Below the pieces are notes generated by a model. That model had not been told where the DNA came from, did no database searches, and saw nothing but the letters and a program-made list of their open reading frames with translations. A program made the position numbers and the translations under genes. A DNA stretch of 64,000 nt from SIG299 sp051880375 (lineage in GTDB: Bacteria; Bacillota; Clostridia; Lachnospirales; Lachnospiraceae): contig JBJENV010000016.1 of assembly GCA_051880375.1 (NCBI GenBank), forward strand, positions 1 to 64,000. Reading direction: 5' to 3'. Each line of letters begins with the position of its first letter. The stretch's first letter is position 1. Positions 1 to 7,634 of this stretch are shown here, one piece after another.

Positions 1-2483
1 ATACCGTAGTGGTAAAAGAAGAAGGCTACATCGGAACCATAAAGCTGTCAATCAGCTATTCGGCTGACGGCAAGACAGTTCTTGGATATCAGGTACTGGA
101 GTCAGAGGAAACCCCTGGCATCGGTTCCAAGGTGGATGAAGAAGCATATAAGACACTTCTTGCAGGTACTACGCTTCCGATATATGCAAACGGTATGGAC
201 ATCAGCGCAATTCTTGCTACAGCAGAAAATAACAATGGTAATAGTGATAATAATGATGTTGTTGCTGTACCAACAGAATTAAAGGATGGCGTGTATAAGG
301 CAATCGGCGAGCCGGCAAGCAACGGCTATGTTCCTTACGTTACGATGACGGTAGAGGGCGGCAAGATTACCGCAGTGACCTGGGATGAGGAAAAGAACGG
401 TGAATGGAAGTCTGAGCTGTCCACCACAGGTAAGTATGTGATGAAGCCGGTATGGAATACACAGGCAGAGAGTATGTGTGCTTATGTTGTTGAGCATCAG
501 GGCACCGCAGGTCTTAACTTAACTGAGGCAGGCAAGACGGATGTGGTATCCGGTGTCAGCATCAGTGTAGCGAACTTTACCGGTCTGATCGAGCAGGCCA
601 TTGCAGAAGCGAACGGTAAGGACGGTACCTATAAGGTAGAGGCAACGCCTGATGAAAAGGGTAATTATGCATTTGTCAGCATTACCATCGAGGGTGGCAA
701 GATTGTTGCCGCAACCTGGGATGAAATGTACAACGGTGAATTAAAATCTGTACTTTCTACTACCGGAAAATATGTGATGAAGCCGGTATGGGATACACAG
801 GCAAAGTCGATGTGTCAGTATGTCGTAGATAATCAGGGCACGGCGGGTCTTAACTTAAGCGAGGCAGGCAAGACGGATGTGGTATCCGGTGTCAGCATTT
901 CTGTAAACGGCTTTACCGGTCTGGTAGAAGAATGTATCGCAAAGGCATCCGGTCTTTACAAGGATGGCGTTTACACGGCGGAAGCAACTCCGGATGAAAA
1001 AGGAAACTATGCATTTGTAAGTGTCACGATTGAAAACGGTAAGATTGTTGCCGTAACCTGGGATGAAGCTTATAACGGCAGCTTAAAGTCCGTACTTTCC
1101 ACGACCGGTCAGTATGTGATGAAGCCGGTATGGGATACACAGGCAAAGAAAATGTGTCAGTATGTGGTTGACAATCAGGGCACCGCAGGCCTTAACTTAA
1201 GCGAGGCAGGCAAGACGGATGTGGTATCCGGCGTCAGCATCAATGTATCCGGTTTTACCGGTCTGATTGAGCAGGCTATTGCAGAAGCAAACGGCAAGGA
1301 CGGCACATATAAGGCAGAAGCAGTTCCGGATGAAAAGGGCAACTATGCCTTTGTCAGCATCACGGTAGAAGGCGGCAAGATTGTGGCTGCAACCTGGGAT
1401 GAGATGTATAATGGTGAATTAAAATCTGTACTTTCTACTACCGGCAAATATGTGATGAAACCGGTATGGCAGACACAGTCCGAAAGAATGTGTCAGTATG
1501 TGGTGGATAACCAGACAACAGCAGGTCTTAATTTAAACGAAGCAGGCAAGACGGATGTGGTATCCGGTGTCAGCATCAATGTATCCGGCTTTACTTCTCT
1601 TGTGGATGAGTGCCTTAGAAAGGCAAAAGGCGGCTATACCGATGGTGTATATGAAGTAGTCGGTGAGCCGGCAAGTAACGGTTATGTAGCACATGTTATC
1701 GTAACTATCGAAGGCGGAAAGATTGCTTCCGTTGTATGGGATGAGGAAAAGGACGGCGAATGGAAATCCGTGCTTTCGACTACCGGTAAGTATGTGATGA
1801 AGCCGGTATGGAATACACAGGCAGAGAGTATGTGTGCTTATGTTGTTGAGCATCAGGGCACTGCAGGCCTGAACTTAAACGAGGCAGGCAAGACAGATGT
1901 GGTATCCGGTGTCAGCATCAGTGTAGCGAACTTTACCACATTGATTGAGCAGGCAATTGCTGATGCAAACGGTAAAGACGGCACATTTAAGGCAGAAGCG
2001 GCTCCGGACGAAAAGGGCAACTATGCTTTTGTCAGCATCACGGTAGAGGGCGGCAAGATTGTGGCTGCAACCTGGGATGAAGTATACAATGGTAGCTTAA
2101 AATCCGAGCTTTCGACCACCGGTAAGTATGTGATGAAACCGGTATGGGATACACAGGCAAAGGCTATGGCTGCTTATGTAGTAGAAAATCAGACAACAGC
2201 AGGTCTTAACTTAAATGAATCCGGCAAGACGGATGTGGTTTCGGGTGTAAGTATCTCCGTGAACGGCTTCGTTGACCTTGTAAATAAGGCTCTGACACAG
2301 GCATCTGCAACAGGCGAAATCGTTGAGCCTGAGCAACCGCAGGGCGAGACATCGCAGGGTGAAACAGCACAGGTAGAAGCAACCTTGGTTGATGTCGTAT
2401 CCGGTGCAACCTACTCCTCCAGAGCAGTCATCCGTGCCATTAACGAGGGCTATGTATTCTTAAGAGACAATATCGTAAAGTAG
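1..2483 (+). CDS. Repetitive FMN-binding domain protein (5' end outside window)
   Basis: The reading frame is open to the window edge, so the true start and any signal peptide lie upstream. The first visible residues resemble the N-terminal half of an RnfG/NqrC-type FMN-binding domain (GYIG..., then ETPGIG near residue 35). The matching C-terminal half, DVVSGATYSS, appears only at the end of the protein. Between them lie six tandem modules of 112-114 residues, each starting DG(V/T)(Y/F) and ending KTDVVSGVSI. In known members the Thr of the S-G-A-T motif carries covalent FMN attached by ApbE; the terminal copy keeps SGAT, while all six internal copies read SGVS. The family acts outside the cytoplasmic membrane in electron transfer. 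That role is family knowledge; the redox partner is unknown because upstream neighbours are not visible. A terminator follows, so this is the last gene of its transcript. Confidence 0.85.
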   Translation, partial: TVVVKEEGYIGTIKLSISYSADGKTVLGYQVLESEETPGIGSKVDEEAYKTLLAGTTLPIYANGMDISAILATAENNNGNSDNNDVVAVPTELKDGVYKAIGEPASNGYVPYVTMTVEGGKITAVTWDEEKNGEWKSELSTTGKYVMKPVWNTQAESMCAYVVEHQGTAGLNLTEAGKTDVVSGVSISVANFTGLIEQAIAEANGKDGTYKVEATPDEKGNYAFVSITIEGGKIVAATWDEMYNGELKSVLSTTGKYVMKPVWDTQAKSMCQYVVDNQGTAGLNLSEAGKTDVVSGVSISVNGFTGLVEECIAKASGLYKDGVYTAEATPDEKGNYAFVSVTIENGKIVAVTWDEAYNGSLKSVLSTTGQYVMKPVWDTQAKKMCQYVVDNQGTAGLNLSEAGKTDVVSGVSINVSGFTGLIEQAIAEANGKDGTYKAEAVPDEKGNYAFVSITVEGGKIVAATWDEMYNGELKSVLSTTGKYVMKPVWQTQSERMCQYVVDNQTTAGLNLNEAGKTDVVSGVSINVSGFTSLVDECLRKAKGGYTDGVYEVVGEPASNGYVAHVIVTIEGGKIASVVWDEEKDGEWKSVLSTTGKYVMKPVWNTQAESMCAYVVEHQGTAGLNLNEAGKTDVVSGVSISVANFTTLIEQAIADANGKDGTFKAEAAPDEKGNYAFVSITVEGGKIVAATWDEVYNGSLKSELSTTGKYVMKPVWDTQAKAMAAYVVENQTTAGLNLNESGKTDVVSGVSISVNGFVDLVNKALTQASATGEIVEPEQPQGETSQGETAQVEATLVDVVSGATYSSRAVIRAINEGYVFLRDNIVK
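285..2306 (+). repeat. Six tandem 336-342 bp coding repeats
   Basis: Module starts (the DGVY/DGTY codons) fall at 285, 621, 963, 1299, 1641 and 1977, so spacing alternates 336 and 342 bp. The alternation means the duplicated unit is probably a pair of modules, 678 bp long. Modules 1 and 5 share the GEPASNG variant. Modules 2, 3, 4 and 6 share PDEKG. DNA identity between units is high enough to be seen by eye across long stretches. Confidence 0.9.
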
Positions 2484-2500
2484 CTTTACGGTAAAGAATA

Positions 2501-2554
2501 AAAAGGGCTTGAGCAATCGGAGCAATCCGGGAGCTTGAGCTCTTTTTTTCTTTT
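2501..2554 (+). terminator. Rho-independent terminator
   Basis: A stem beginning AAAAGGGCT pairs with AGCTCTTTT, with one G-U pair, and is followed by an uninterrupted T tract. It starts 18 bp after the stop codon of the FMN-binding protein and separates it from the ilv genes. Confidence 0.8.
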
Positions 2555-2580
2555 AAATTGAAGAAATGGCGCTTTTACAC

Positions 2581-2609
2581 TTGACAATCAAAAAGGCAAG
2601 GGGTACAAT
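2581..2609 (+). promoter_or_regulatory. Sigma-A-type promoter for ilvN-ilvC
   Basis: TTGACA at 2581-2586 and TACAAT at 2604-2609 are separated by exactly 17 bp. The predicted start of transcription is about 65 bp ahead of ilvN. I see no leader peptide rich in branched-chain codons and no T-box in this short leader. Confidence 0.8.
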
Positions 2610-2681
2610 AAGGAAAATCAAGTCATTGCTATAACGAATTAAAGTGAAAAAGGCATTGAATGTCAGACAGGGAGGAAGGAA

Positions 2682-3212
2682 ATGCGGAAAATGGTACTCT
2701 CCATTTTAGTGGAAAATACATTTGGTGTATTGAGCCGTGTGGCAGGGTTGTTCAGCCGCCGGGGGTACAATATCGACAGTCTGACCGTAGGTGCGACCGA
2801 AAATACGGAGTTTTCCCGTATGACTGTGGTTGCGAGCGGTGATGAACAGATTCTCGATCAGATTAAAAAGCAGCTTGCAAAGTTAGAAGATGTCAAGGAA
2901 ATTAAGGTGTTAAAGCCGGGCGAATCGGTTTGCAGAGAACTTGTTCTTGTAAAGGTGGCGGTTACTCCGGCAGAGCGTCAGTCGGTCATTGCGATTGCAG
3001 ATATTTTCAGGGCAAAGATTGTCGATGTCGCCACGGATTCCCTGATGATAGAGCTTACCGGAAATGAAGCAAAGATTGCTGCGTTTATTAAGCTGTTAGA
3101 GGGATATACCATTAAGGAAATAGCACGTACCGGAATCACCGGGCTTTCCCGCGGAGATGCGGACGGAAATGCGGCAGGTTCGGAGGACATCGGGGAATAT
3201 ATCGATGACTGA
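2682..3212 (+). CDS. ilvN: Acetolactate synthase small (regulatory) subunit
   Basis: This 176-residue protein opens with the ACT-domain sequence typical of IlvN/IlvH (VLVENxxGVLSRVAGLFSRRGYNI pattern, residues 8-31), followed by the C-terminal regulatory domain. It binds the catalytic subunit of acetohydroxyacid synthase and usually mediates valine feedback. A GGAGG ribosome site lies just upstream of the ATG. It is followed 82 bp later by ilvC. The catalytic large subunit is not in this window, so the usual ilvB-ilvN pairing is broken here. The last 20 or so residues are acidic and Gly-rich and probably flexible. Confidence 0.93.
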   Translation: MRKMVLSILVENTFGVLSRVAGLFSRRGYNIDSLTVGATENTEFSRMTVVASGDEQILDQIKKQLAKLEDVKEIKVLKPGESVCRELVLVKVAVTPAERQSVIAIADIFRAKIVDVATDSLMIELTGNEAKIAAFIKLLEGYTIKEIARTGITGLSRGDADGNAAGSEDIGEYIDD

Positions 3213-3294
3213 GGTACATAAAAGAGAAGAGTAAGAAACTCTAAAAGTTTTTCATTATAATACAGATATAACAGAGAACAAGGAGGATGTTATT

Positions 3295-4314
3295 ATGGCA
3301 AAAATTTATTATCAGCAGGACTGCAATCTTTCTCTGCTGGACGGGAAGACGGTTGCTGTTATCGGCTACGGAAGCCAGGGACACGCACATGCGTTAAATA
3401 TGAAGGATTCCGGTGTACATGTTATTATCGGTCTTTACAATGGCAGCAAGTCCTGGGCAAAGGCGGAAAAGCAGGGATTTGAAGTATATACGGCAGCAGA
3501 GGCAGCCAAGAAAGCTGACATCATCATGATTCTGATTAACGATGAGTTACAGGCTGATATGTACAAGAAAGACATCGAACCGAATCTGGAACCGGGCAAT
3601 ATGTTAATGTTTGCACATGGTTTCAATATTCACTTCGGATGCATTAAGCCTCCGGCTGATGTAGATGTTACCATGATTGCTCCAAAGGGACCGGGACATA
3701 CCGTACGTTCCGAGTATCAGGCAGGCAAGGGGGTTCCTTGTCTGGTTGCCGTAGAGCAGGATGCTACAGGCAAGGCGTTGGATTTGGCTCTGGCATATGC
3801 ATTAGCTATCGGCGGAGCAAGAGCAGGTGTCCTTGAGACGACCTTCCGTACAGAAACGGAAACAGATCTGTTCGGTGAGCAGGCTGTTCTTTGCGGCGGT
3901 GTCTGTGCTTTAATGCAGGCAGGCTTTGAAACTCTGGTGGAAGCCGGTTATGACCCGAGAAATGCTTACTTTGAGTGTATTCATGAGATGAAGTTAATCG
4001 TTGACTTAATCTATCAGTCCGGTTTTGCAGGAATGAGATACTCTATTTCCAACACAGCAGAATATGGCGATTATGTCACCGGACCAAAGATTATTACAGA
4101 AGAGACAAAGAAGACCATGAAGAAGATTCTCTCCGACATTCAGGACGGAACTTTTGCAAAGGAATTCTTACTCGATATGTCTCCGGCAGGTCGTCAGGTG
4201 CACTTCAAGGCAATGAGAAAGCGTGCAGCGGAGCATCCGTCCGAGAAGGTTGGTGAAGAGGTTCGTCAGCTTTACAGTTGGAACAATGAAGAGGATAAGT
4301 TCATCAACAATTAA
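3295..4314 (+). CDS. ilvC: Ketol-acid reductoisomerase
   Basis: The 339-residue product matches a class I (short) ketol-acid reductoisomerase. It converts acetolactate to dihydroxyisovalerate with Mg2+ and NAD(P)H, the second step of valine/leucine/isoleucine synthesis. Visible landmarks are the Rossmann GYGSQGHAHA motif (residues 25-34), the cofactor loop with GSKSW near residue 50, the GPGHTVRSEY stretch near 130 and the metal-binding region TETETDLFGEQ near 185. An AAGGAGG site precedes the ATG by 8 bp. The cofactor loop reads LYNGSKSW, without the Arg often seen after the Leu. A TATAAT at about 3256 might be an internal promoter but lacks a good -35 box. Confidence 0.95.
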   Translation: MAKIYYQQDCNLSLLDGKTVAVIGYGSQGHAHALNMKDSGVHVIIGLYNGSKSWAKAEKQGFEVYTAAEAAKKADIIMILINDELQADMYKKDIEPNLEPGNMLMFAHGFNIHFGCIKPPADVDVTMIAPKGPGHTVRSEYQAGKGVPCLVAVEQDATGKALDLALAYALAIGGARAGVLETTFRTETETDLFGEQAVLCGGVCALMQAGFETLVEAGYDPRNAYFECIHEMKLIVDLIYQSGFAGMRYSISNTAEYGDYVTGPKIITEETKKTMKKILSDIQDGTFAKEFLLDMSPAGRQVHFKAMRKRAAEHPSEKVGEEVRQLYSWNNEEDKFINN

Positions 4315-4338
4315 AAACTGTATATCAGATAAGAAATT

Positions 4339-4371
4339 GCCCGGAAGCGATAAACTTTCGGGCATTTTTTT
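4339..4371 (+). terminator. Rho-independent terminator after ilvC
   Basis: GCCCGGAAG pairs with CTTTCGGGC (one G-U), loop of 7, followed by seven T residues. It closes the ilvN-ilvC transcript. Confidence 0.88.
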
Positions 4372-4398
4372 GCGTTCAACTGCAAAAAATGTCGAAAA

Positions 4399-4418
4399 TG
4401 TAACGGTTTTGTAACGGT
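4399..4418 (+). promoter_or_regulatory. Direct repeat with 11-bp period, possible operator
   Basis: TGTAACGGT occurs twice, at 4399-4407 and 4410-4418, one helical turn apart, about 110 bp before a regulator gene. OmpR- and SARP-type winged-helix activators typically bind direct repeats with an 11-bp period, so this could be a self-regulatory site. No convincing -10 box follows at the expected distance, and binding is inferred only. Confidence 0.4.
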
Positions 4419-4528
4419 AGGGGTGGTAAACTGTTTAATAAGTATATCCTAAGCGTATTAAGAAGAATAACTGGTTACACTATATTGTTCCTTCTGTTAA
4501 TCCGGACATTGCACAAGGAGGAGTTTGC

Positions 4529-5326
4529 ATGAGAGTAATTTGTGTGGATGACGAGCTGCCGATATTGGAAAACTTTCGAATAACGACAAAGGATTTTCAG
4601 GAAATTGAAGATCTTCAGCTGTTTCAGGATGGGAAGTCTGCACTGGAATGGGCAGAAAAGCATCCGGTGGACACGGCTTTCTTAGATATGGAAATGGCAG
4701 GAATGAATGGCCTTGAGCTGGCAAAGCGCTTAAAACAACTGGATCAGAATATCCGAATTATCTTTGTTACTGCTTATACTCAGTATGCATTGGACGCTTT
4801 TGGTGTGAATGCATTGGGCTATGTATTAAAACCATATACAAAAGAAGAAATCCGGGCAGAACTGGATAAGGCTCTTTTGATGCGCTCCAAACCGAAAAAA
4901 CGCGTAGTAATCAAAACAATACCGAGCTTTTCCTTCTCTGTGGAGGGCATAAAACTGAACCTTGGCGGCTCAAAACCGGAAGAACTACTGGCACTTATTG
5001 TGGATAGCGCCGATGCGGGTATTACGGCAGGAGAGGTGATTTCCTATCTCTGGCCGGGAAGATTGCATGATGAAGCCACACAGAACCTTTACCGGGTAAC
5101 GGTGCATCGCCTGATGGATGTCTTAAAAGAAGCGGGAGTGGAACATATCATAGTGACGAACGGGAAAAAAAGATATATCCGGCAGGATCAGGTGGAATGC
5201 GATTTATTCCGTATTCTGAACGGAGATAAGGAAAGCCTTGTGCAGTATGGCGGAGATTACATGAAGGAGTATTCCTGGGCGGAAGCCAGAAATGCGCAGT
5301 TGAACAGTATGAAAGAACAAATGTAG
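4529..5326 (+). CDS. Response regulator with SARP-like output domain
   Basis: The 265-residue protein has an N-terminal receiver domain (residues 1-120) with acidic DDE at 7-9, a phospho-acceptor Asp in FLDMEM near 53 and the KP pair near 102. It then has an OmpR-type winged helix (about 150-215; EVISYLWPG..., a pattern of helix, turn and basic hairpin). A C-terminal segment with GDYMKEYSWAEARNAQL resembles the start of the bacterial transcriptional activator domain of SARP proteins. The receiver resembles those of LytTR regulators in its C-terminal half. A GGAGG site precedes the ATG. No sensor kinase is adjacent. It lies just ahead of the polysaccharide locus and may control it, but that is inference from position. 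Confidence 0.8.
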   Translation: MRVICVDDELPILENFRITTKDFQEIEDLQLFQDGKSALEWAEKHPVDTAFLDMEMAGMNGLELAKRLKQLDQNIRIIFVTAYTQYALDAFGVNALGYVLKPYTKEEIRAELDKALLMRSKPKKRVVIKTIPSFSFSVEGIKLNLGGSKPEELLALIVDSADAGITAGEVISYLWPGRLHDEATQNLYRVTVHRLMDVLKEAGVEHIIVTNGKKRYIRQDQVECDLFRILNGDKESLVQYGGDYMKEYSWAEARNAQLNSMKEQM

Positions 5327-5362
5327 ACAGGAGTAACTTGTTTATCACGAATGACAAATAGT

Positions 5363-5387
5363 GTTCATGAACGCAGTTCATGAACTG
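5363..5387 (+). promoter_or_regulatory. Tandem perfect palindromes ahead of the polysaccharide locus
   Basis: The 10-bp palindrome GTTCATGAAC occurs twice, at 5363-5372 and 5376-5385, separated by GCA. The second copy extends to a 14-bp palindrome. The arrangement could be two operator half-turns for a dimeric repressor with a 13-bp period, or a 10-bp-stem hairpin with a 3-nt loop in the leader RNA. No T tract follows, so it is not a standard terminator. Confidence 0.5.
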
Positions 5388-5403
5388 ATAAAGAAAGAAG
5401 CGG

Positions 5404-6417
5404 ATGGAAAAGCATATGAATCATACACTTTCCGTTATAATTCCTGTATTTCAGGCCAAACTTTACATTGATCGCTGTGTAAGCAGCATACTTGCTTCCA
5501 CCTACCACGATTTTGAAATCCTGTTGATTGACGATGGATCCACAGACGGCAGTGCAGCCATGTGCGATAACTGGGCTGCGAAGGATTCCCGCATTACGGT
5601 AATCCATAAGCAAAACGGCGGAGTTTCCTCCGCCAGAAACGAAGGTATTCGCCGTGCCAGAGGCAAATACATTACTTTTGTGGATGCCGATGACTACATA
5701 TCCGAGAAAACTTTTGAAACCGCACTTTCCTATTTTCAGGAGGATGTATGCAGTGTTGCATATAAGGTTGTCATCTGTGATGCCCTTGGGAACCCTTTTC
5801 ATAAGGCATCCACTGCCGGTGATACTTTGTCTTTTGATACCACCCTGAAAGCTCTGGAGTACTATTGGTACTCAGGAAAAAACACGGCAGTATGGTGTCG
5901 TATGTTCCTGCGTGATGTGCTGATCCAGAATTGCATCTTTTTTGACTCTGCAACAGGCATCAACGAGGAAGGATTATTCATCACCAATTACCTTTCAAAA
6001 TGCAACGGTAAAGTAGTTCAACTGAATAACCGCTTTTACTATTATGTGACACACGAAGAAAGCGCCACTCATCATATTACAGAGGCTCAGGTTACAAAGG
6101 TCATTGAAAATTATCATACCCTTATTCCGTTTTGCGATTCCCTGAGTCACACCTGCGGCATAAATATCAGAAACAGATACACCGAAGTGCTGATTAAGCT
6201 GTTGAAATCCCAGTGCCGCGAGTCTTATCACAACGTGGAAACCGAGTCTATCATACGTCGAGAAATATTTGCGACACTAAAACAATACCTCTGTGCGGCA
6301 GAGGTTGCCTTACATAGAAAAATATATTTGCTTTCCGTACTACTGTTCCCTAATCTCACTTACAGTTTAGCGGGAAGGGTCAAAAGGCATTTACTTCTGC
6401 AAGGAAGGAGCTGGTAA
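5404..6417 (+). CDS. Family 2 glycosyltransferase
   Basis: A GT-A fold family 2 glycosyltransferase of 337 residues. The nucleotide-sugar site is visible as SVIIPVFQA (residues 9-17), DDGSTDGS near 43 and the metal-binding DADD in FVDADDYIS near 95. It transfers an activated sugar to a growing lipid-linked repeat unit at the cytoplasmic face. The acceptor cannot be told from sequence. A purine-rich AAAGAAG site precedes the ATG at 5404; an in-frame ATG at 5416 is the alternative. It is the first gene of the polysaccharide locus and is followed after 5 bp by an FrhB-like gene. Confidence 0.88.
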   Translation: MEKHMNHTLSVIIPVFQAKLYIDRCVSSILASTYHDFEILLIDDGSTDGSAAMCDNWAAKDSRITVIHKQNGGVSSARNEGIRRARGKYITFVDADDYISEKTFETALSYFQEDVCSVAYKVVICDALGNPFHKASTAGDTLSFDTTLKALEYYWYSGKNTAVWCRMFLRDVLIQNCIFFDSATGINEEGLFITNYLSKCNGKVVQLNNRFYYYVTHEESATHHITEAQVTKVIENYHTLIPFCDSLSHTCGINIRNRYTEVLIKLLKSQCRESYHNVETESIIRREIFATLKQYLCAAEVALHRKIYLLSVLLFPNLTYSLAGRVKRHLLLQGRSW

Positions 6418-6422
6418 CCTGT

Positions 6423-7634
6423 ATGACTAAACCATATCAAAATAAAGAGAATTGCTATGGATGCGGAGCCTGTGTAAGCCTGTGCTCACATAATGCACTG
6501 TCGATGCAAAAAGATGAAGACGGTTTTACCTATCCTGTTGTCGATTCAGATAAATGTATTCAGTGCGGTACCTGTCAGAAGGTGTGCCCGGCACGAAATA
6601 CGGTGCAGTCGTCATTCCCCGAAGAGGTATATGCTGCTTCATATAAAGATGCTCAGAGTTTATGGCAGTCTTCTTCCGGCGGTATTTTTCCGGCGATAGC
6701 CAAATATGTGTTGTCCCAAGGCGGCATTGTCTTCGGAGCAACAATGGAAGAAGATTTTACAGTAAAAACCGTTTCCGTTCACAACCTGCAGGAACTGTCT
6801 TTATTGCAAGGCTCCAAATATATTCAATGTAACACAGGCAATATGTTCAGCGAAATAAGAGAATTGCTGGCAGCCGGGAAAACCGTCCTTTTCTGCGGTA
6901 CCCCATGTCAGGTTGCCGGTTTAAAAAAAGCCACTGCCGGTTTGGATATGAATTTGATTTTAATTGACTTGGTATGCCATGGCGTCCCTTCCCAGCAGAT
7001 GTTCAAGGATTATATATCGCACTTGGAAGGTAAGAAAAGCATAACCGTAAAAAGCTATCGTTTTCGTGACAAGAAGTATGGGCAGGACATGTATTACAGC
7101 TATACTTATGCAATAAACGGACAGGAACACACCAAATGTCAGCGTGCTGCTCAATCCTCTTTTTACAGATTATATTTGGAAGACGAAATATTCCGTGAAA
7201 GTTGCTATCATTGTAAATTTGCTGATTCTGAAAGAGTAGGGGATTTGACTCTTAGTGATTATTGGGGCATTGAACAAGAACATCCCAATTTTGTTAGGGA
7301 ACTGAAAAGTCTGAATTTGTGCGGTACCTCGGGTGTATTGGTTAACACGAGAAAAGGGAAAGATATTTTTGAAAAAATATCCGCCGAACTTGTTAAGTGT
7401 CCGTCTGACTTTCAGAAACTTTCCATACACAACCATTGTTTGATTTCCCCATCCGTGCCGGGCTCTGACAGAGACAAGATTTTTCAACTTTATCGGGAAG
7501 GCGGATACAGGGCAGTGGATGACTATTACTTTTCCAAATACGTTTTTAAGATACTTAGAGGCAGTATCGGCAGTGTCATTCCATTACCTCTTCGTAAGCG
7601 AATTAACGGCCTGATTAGAAAGGGAAAGAAATGA
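6423..7634 (+). CDS. FrhB-like protein with two [4Fe-4S] motifs
   Basis: This 403-residue protein begins with a bacterial ferredoxin domain: CYGCGACVSLC (residues 11-21) and CIQCGTCQKVC near 45-55 provide eight cysteines for two [4Fe-4S] clusters. The rest matches the coenzyme F420 hydrogenase/dehydrogenase beta-subunit family (N- and C-terminal FrhB domains), with LFCGTPCQVAGL near 158, DLVCHGVPS near 180 and a later CYHCKFAD cluster. Related proteins sit in many Firmicutes and Bacteroidetes polysaccharide loci beside pyruvyl transferases. Their exact reaction is, to my knowledge, not established. It overlaps the next gene by 4 bp (ATGA), which implies translational coupling with the pyruvyl-transferase-like protein. 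Confidence 0.88.
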   Translation: MTKPYQNKENCYGCGACVSLCSHNALSMQKDEDGFTYPVVDSDKCIQCGTCQKVCPARNTVQSSFPEEVYAASYKDAQSLWQSSSGGIFPAIAKYVLSQGGIVFGATMEEDFTVKTVSVHNLQELSLLQGSKYIQCNTGNMFSEIRELLAAGKTVLFCGTPCQVAGLKKATAGLDMNLILIDLVCHGVPSQQMFKDYISHLEGKKSITVKSYRFRDKKYGQDMYYSYTYAINGQEHTKCQRAAQSSFYRLYLEDEIFRESCYHCKFADSERVGDLTLSDYWGIEQEHPNFVRELKSLNLCGTSGVLVNTRKGKDIFEKISAELVKCPSDFQKLSIHNHCLISPSVPGSDRDKIFQLYREGGYRAVDDYYFSKYVFKILRGSIGSVIPLPLRKRINGLIRKGKK

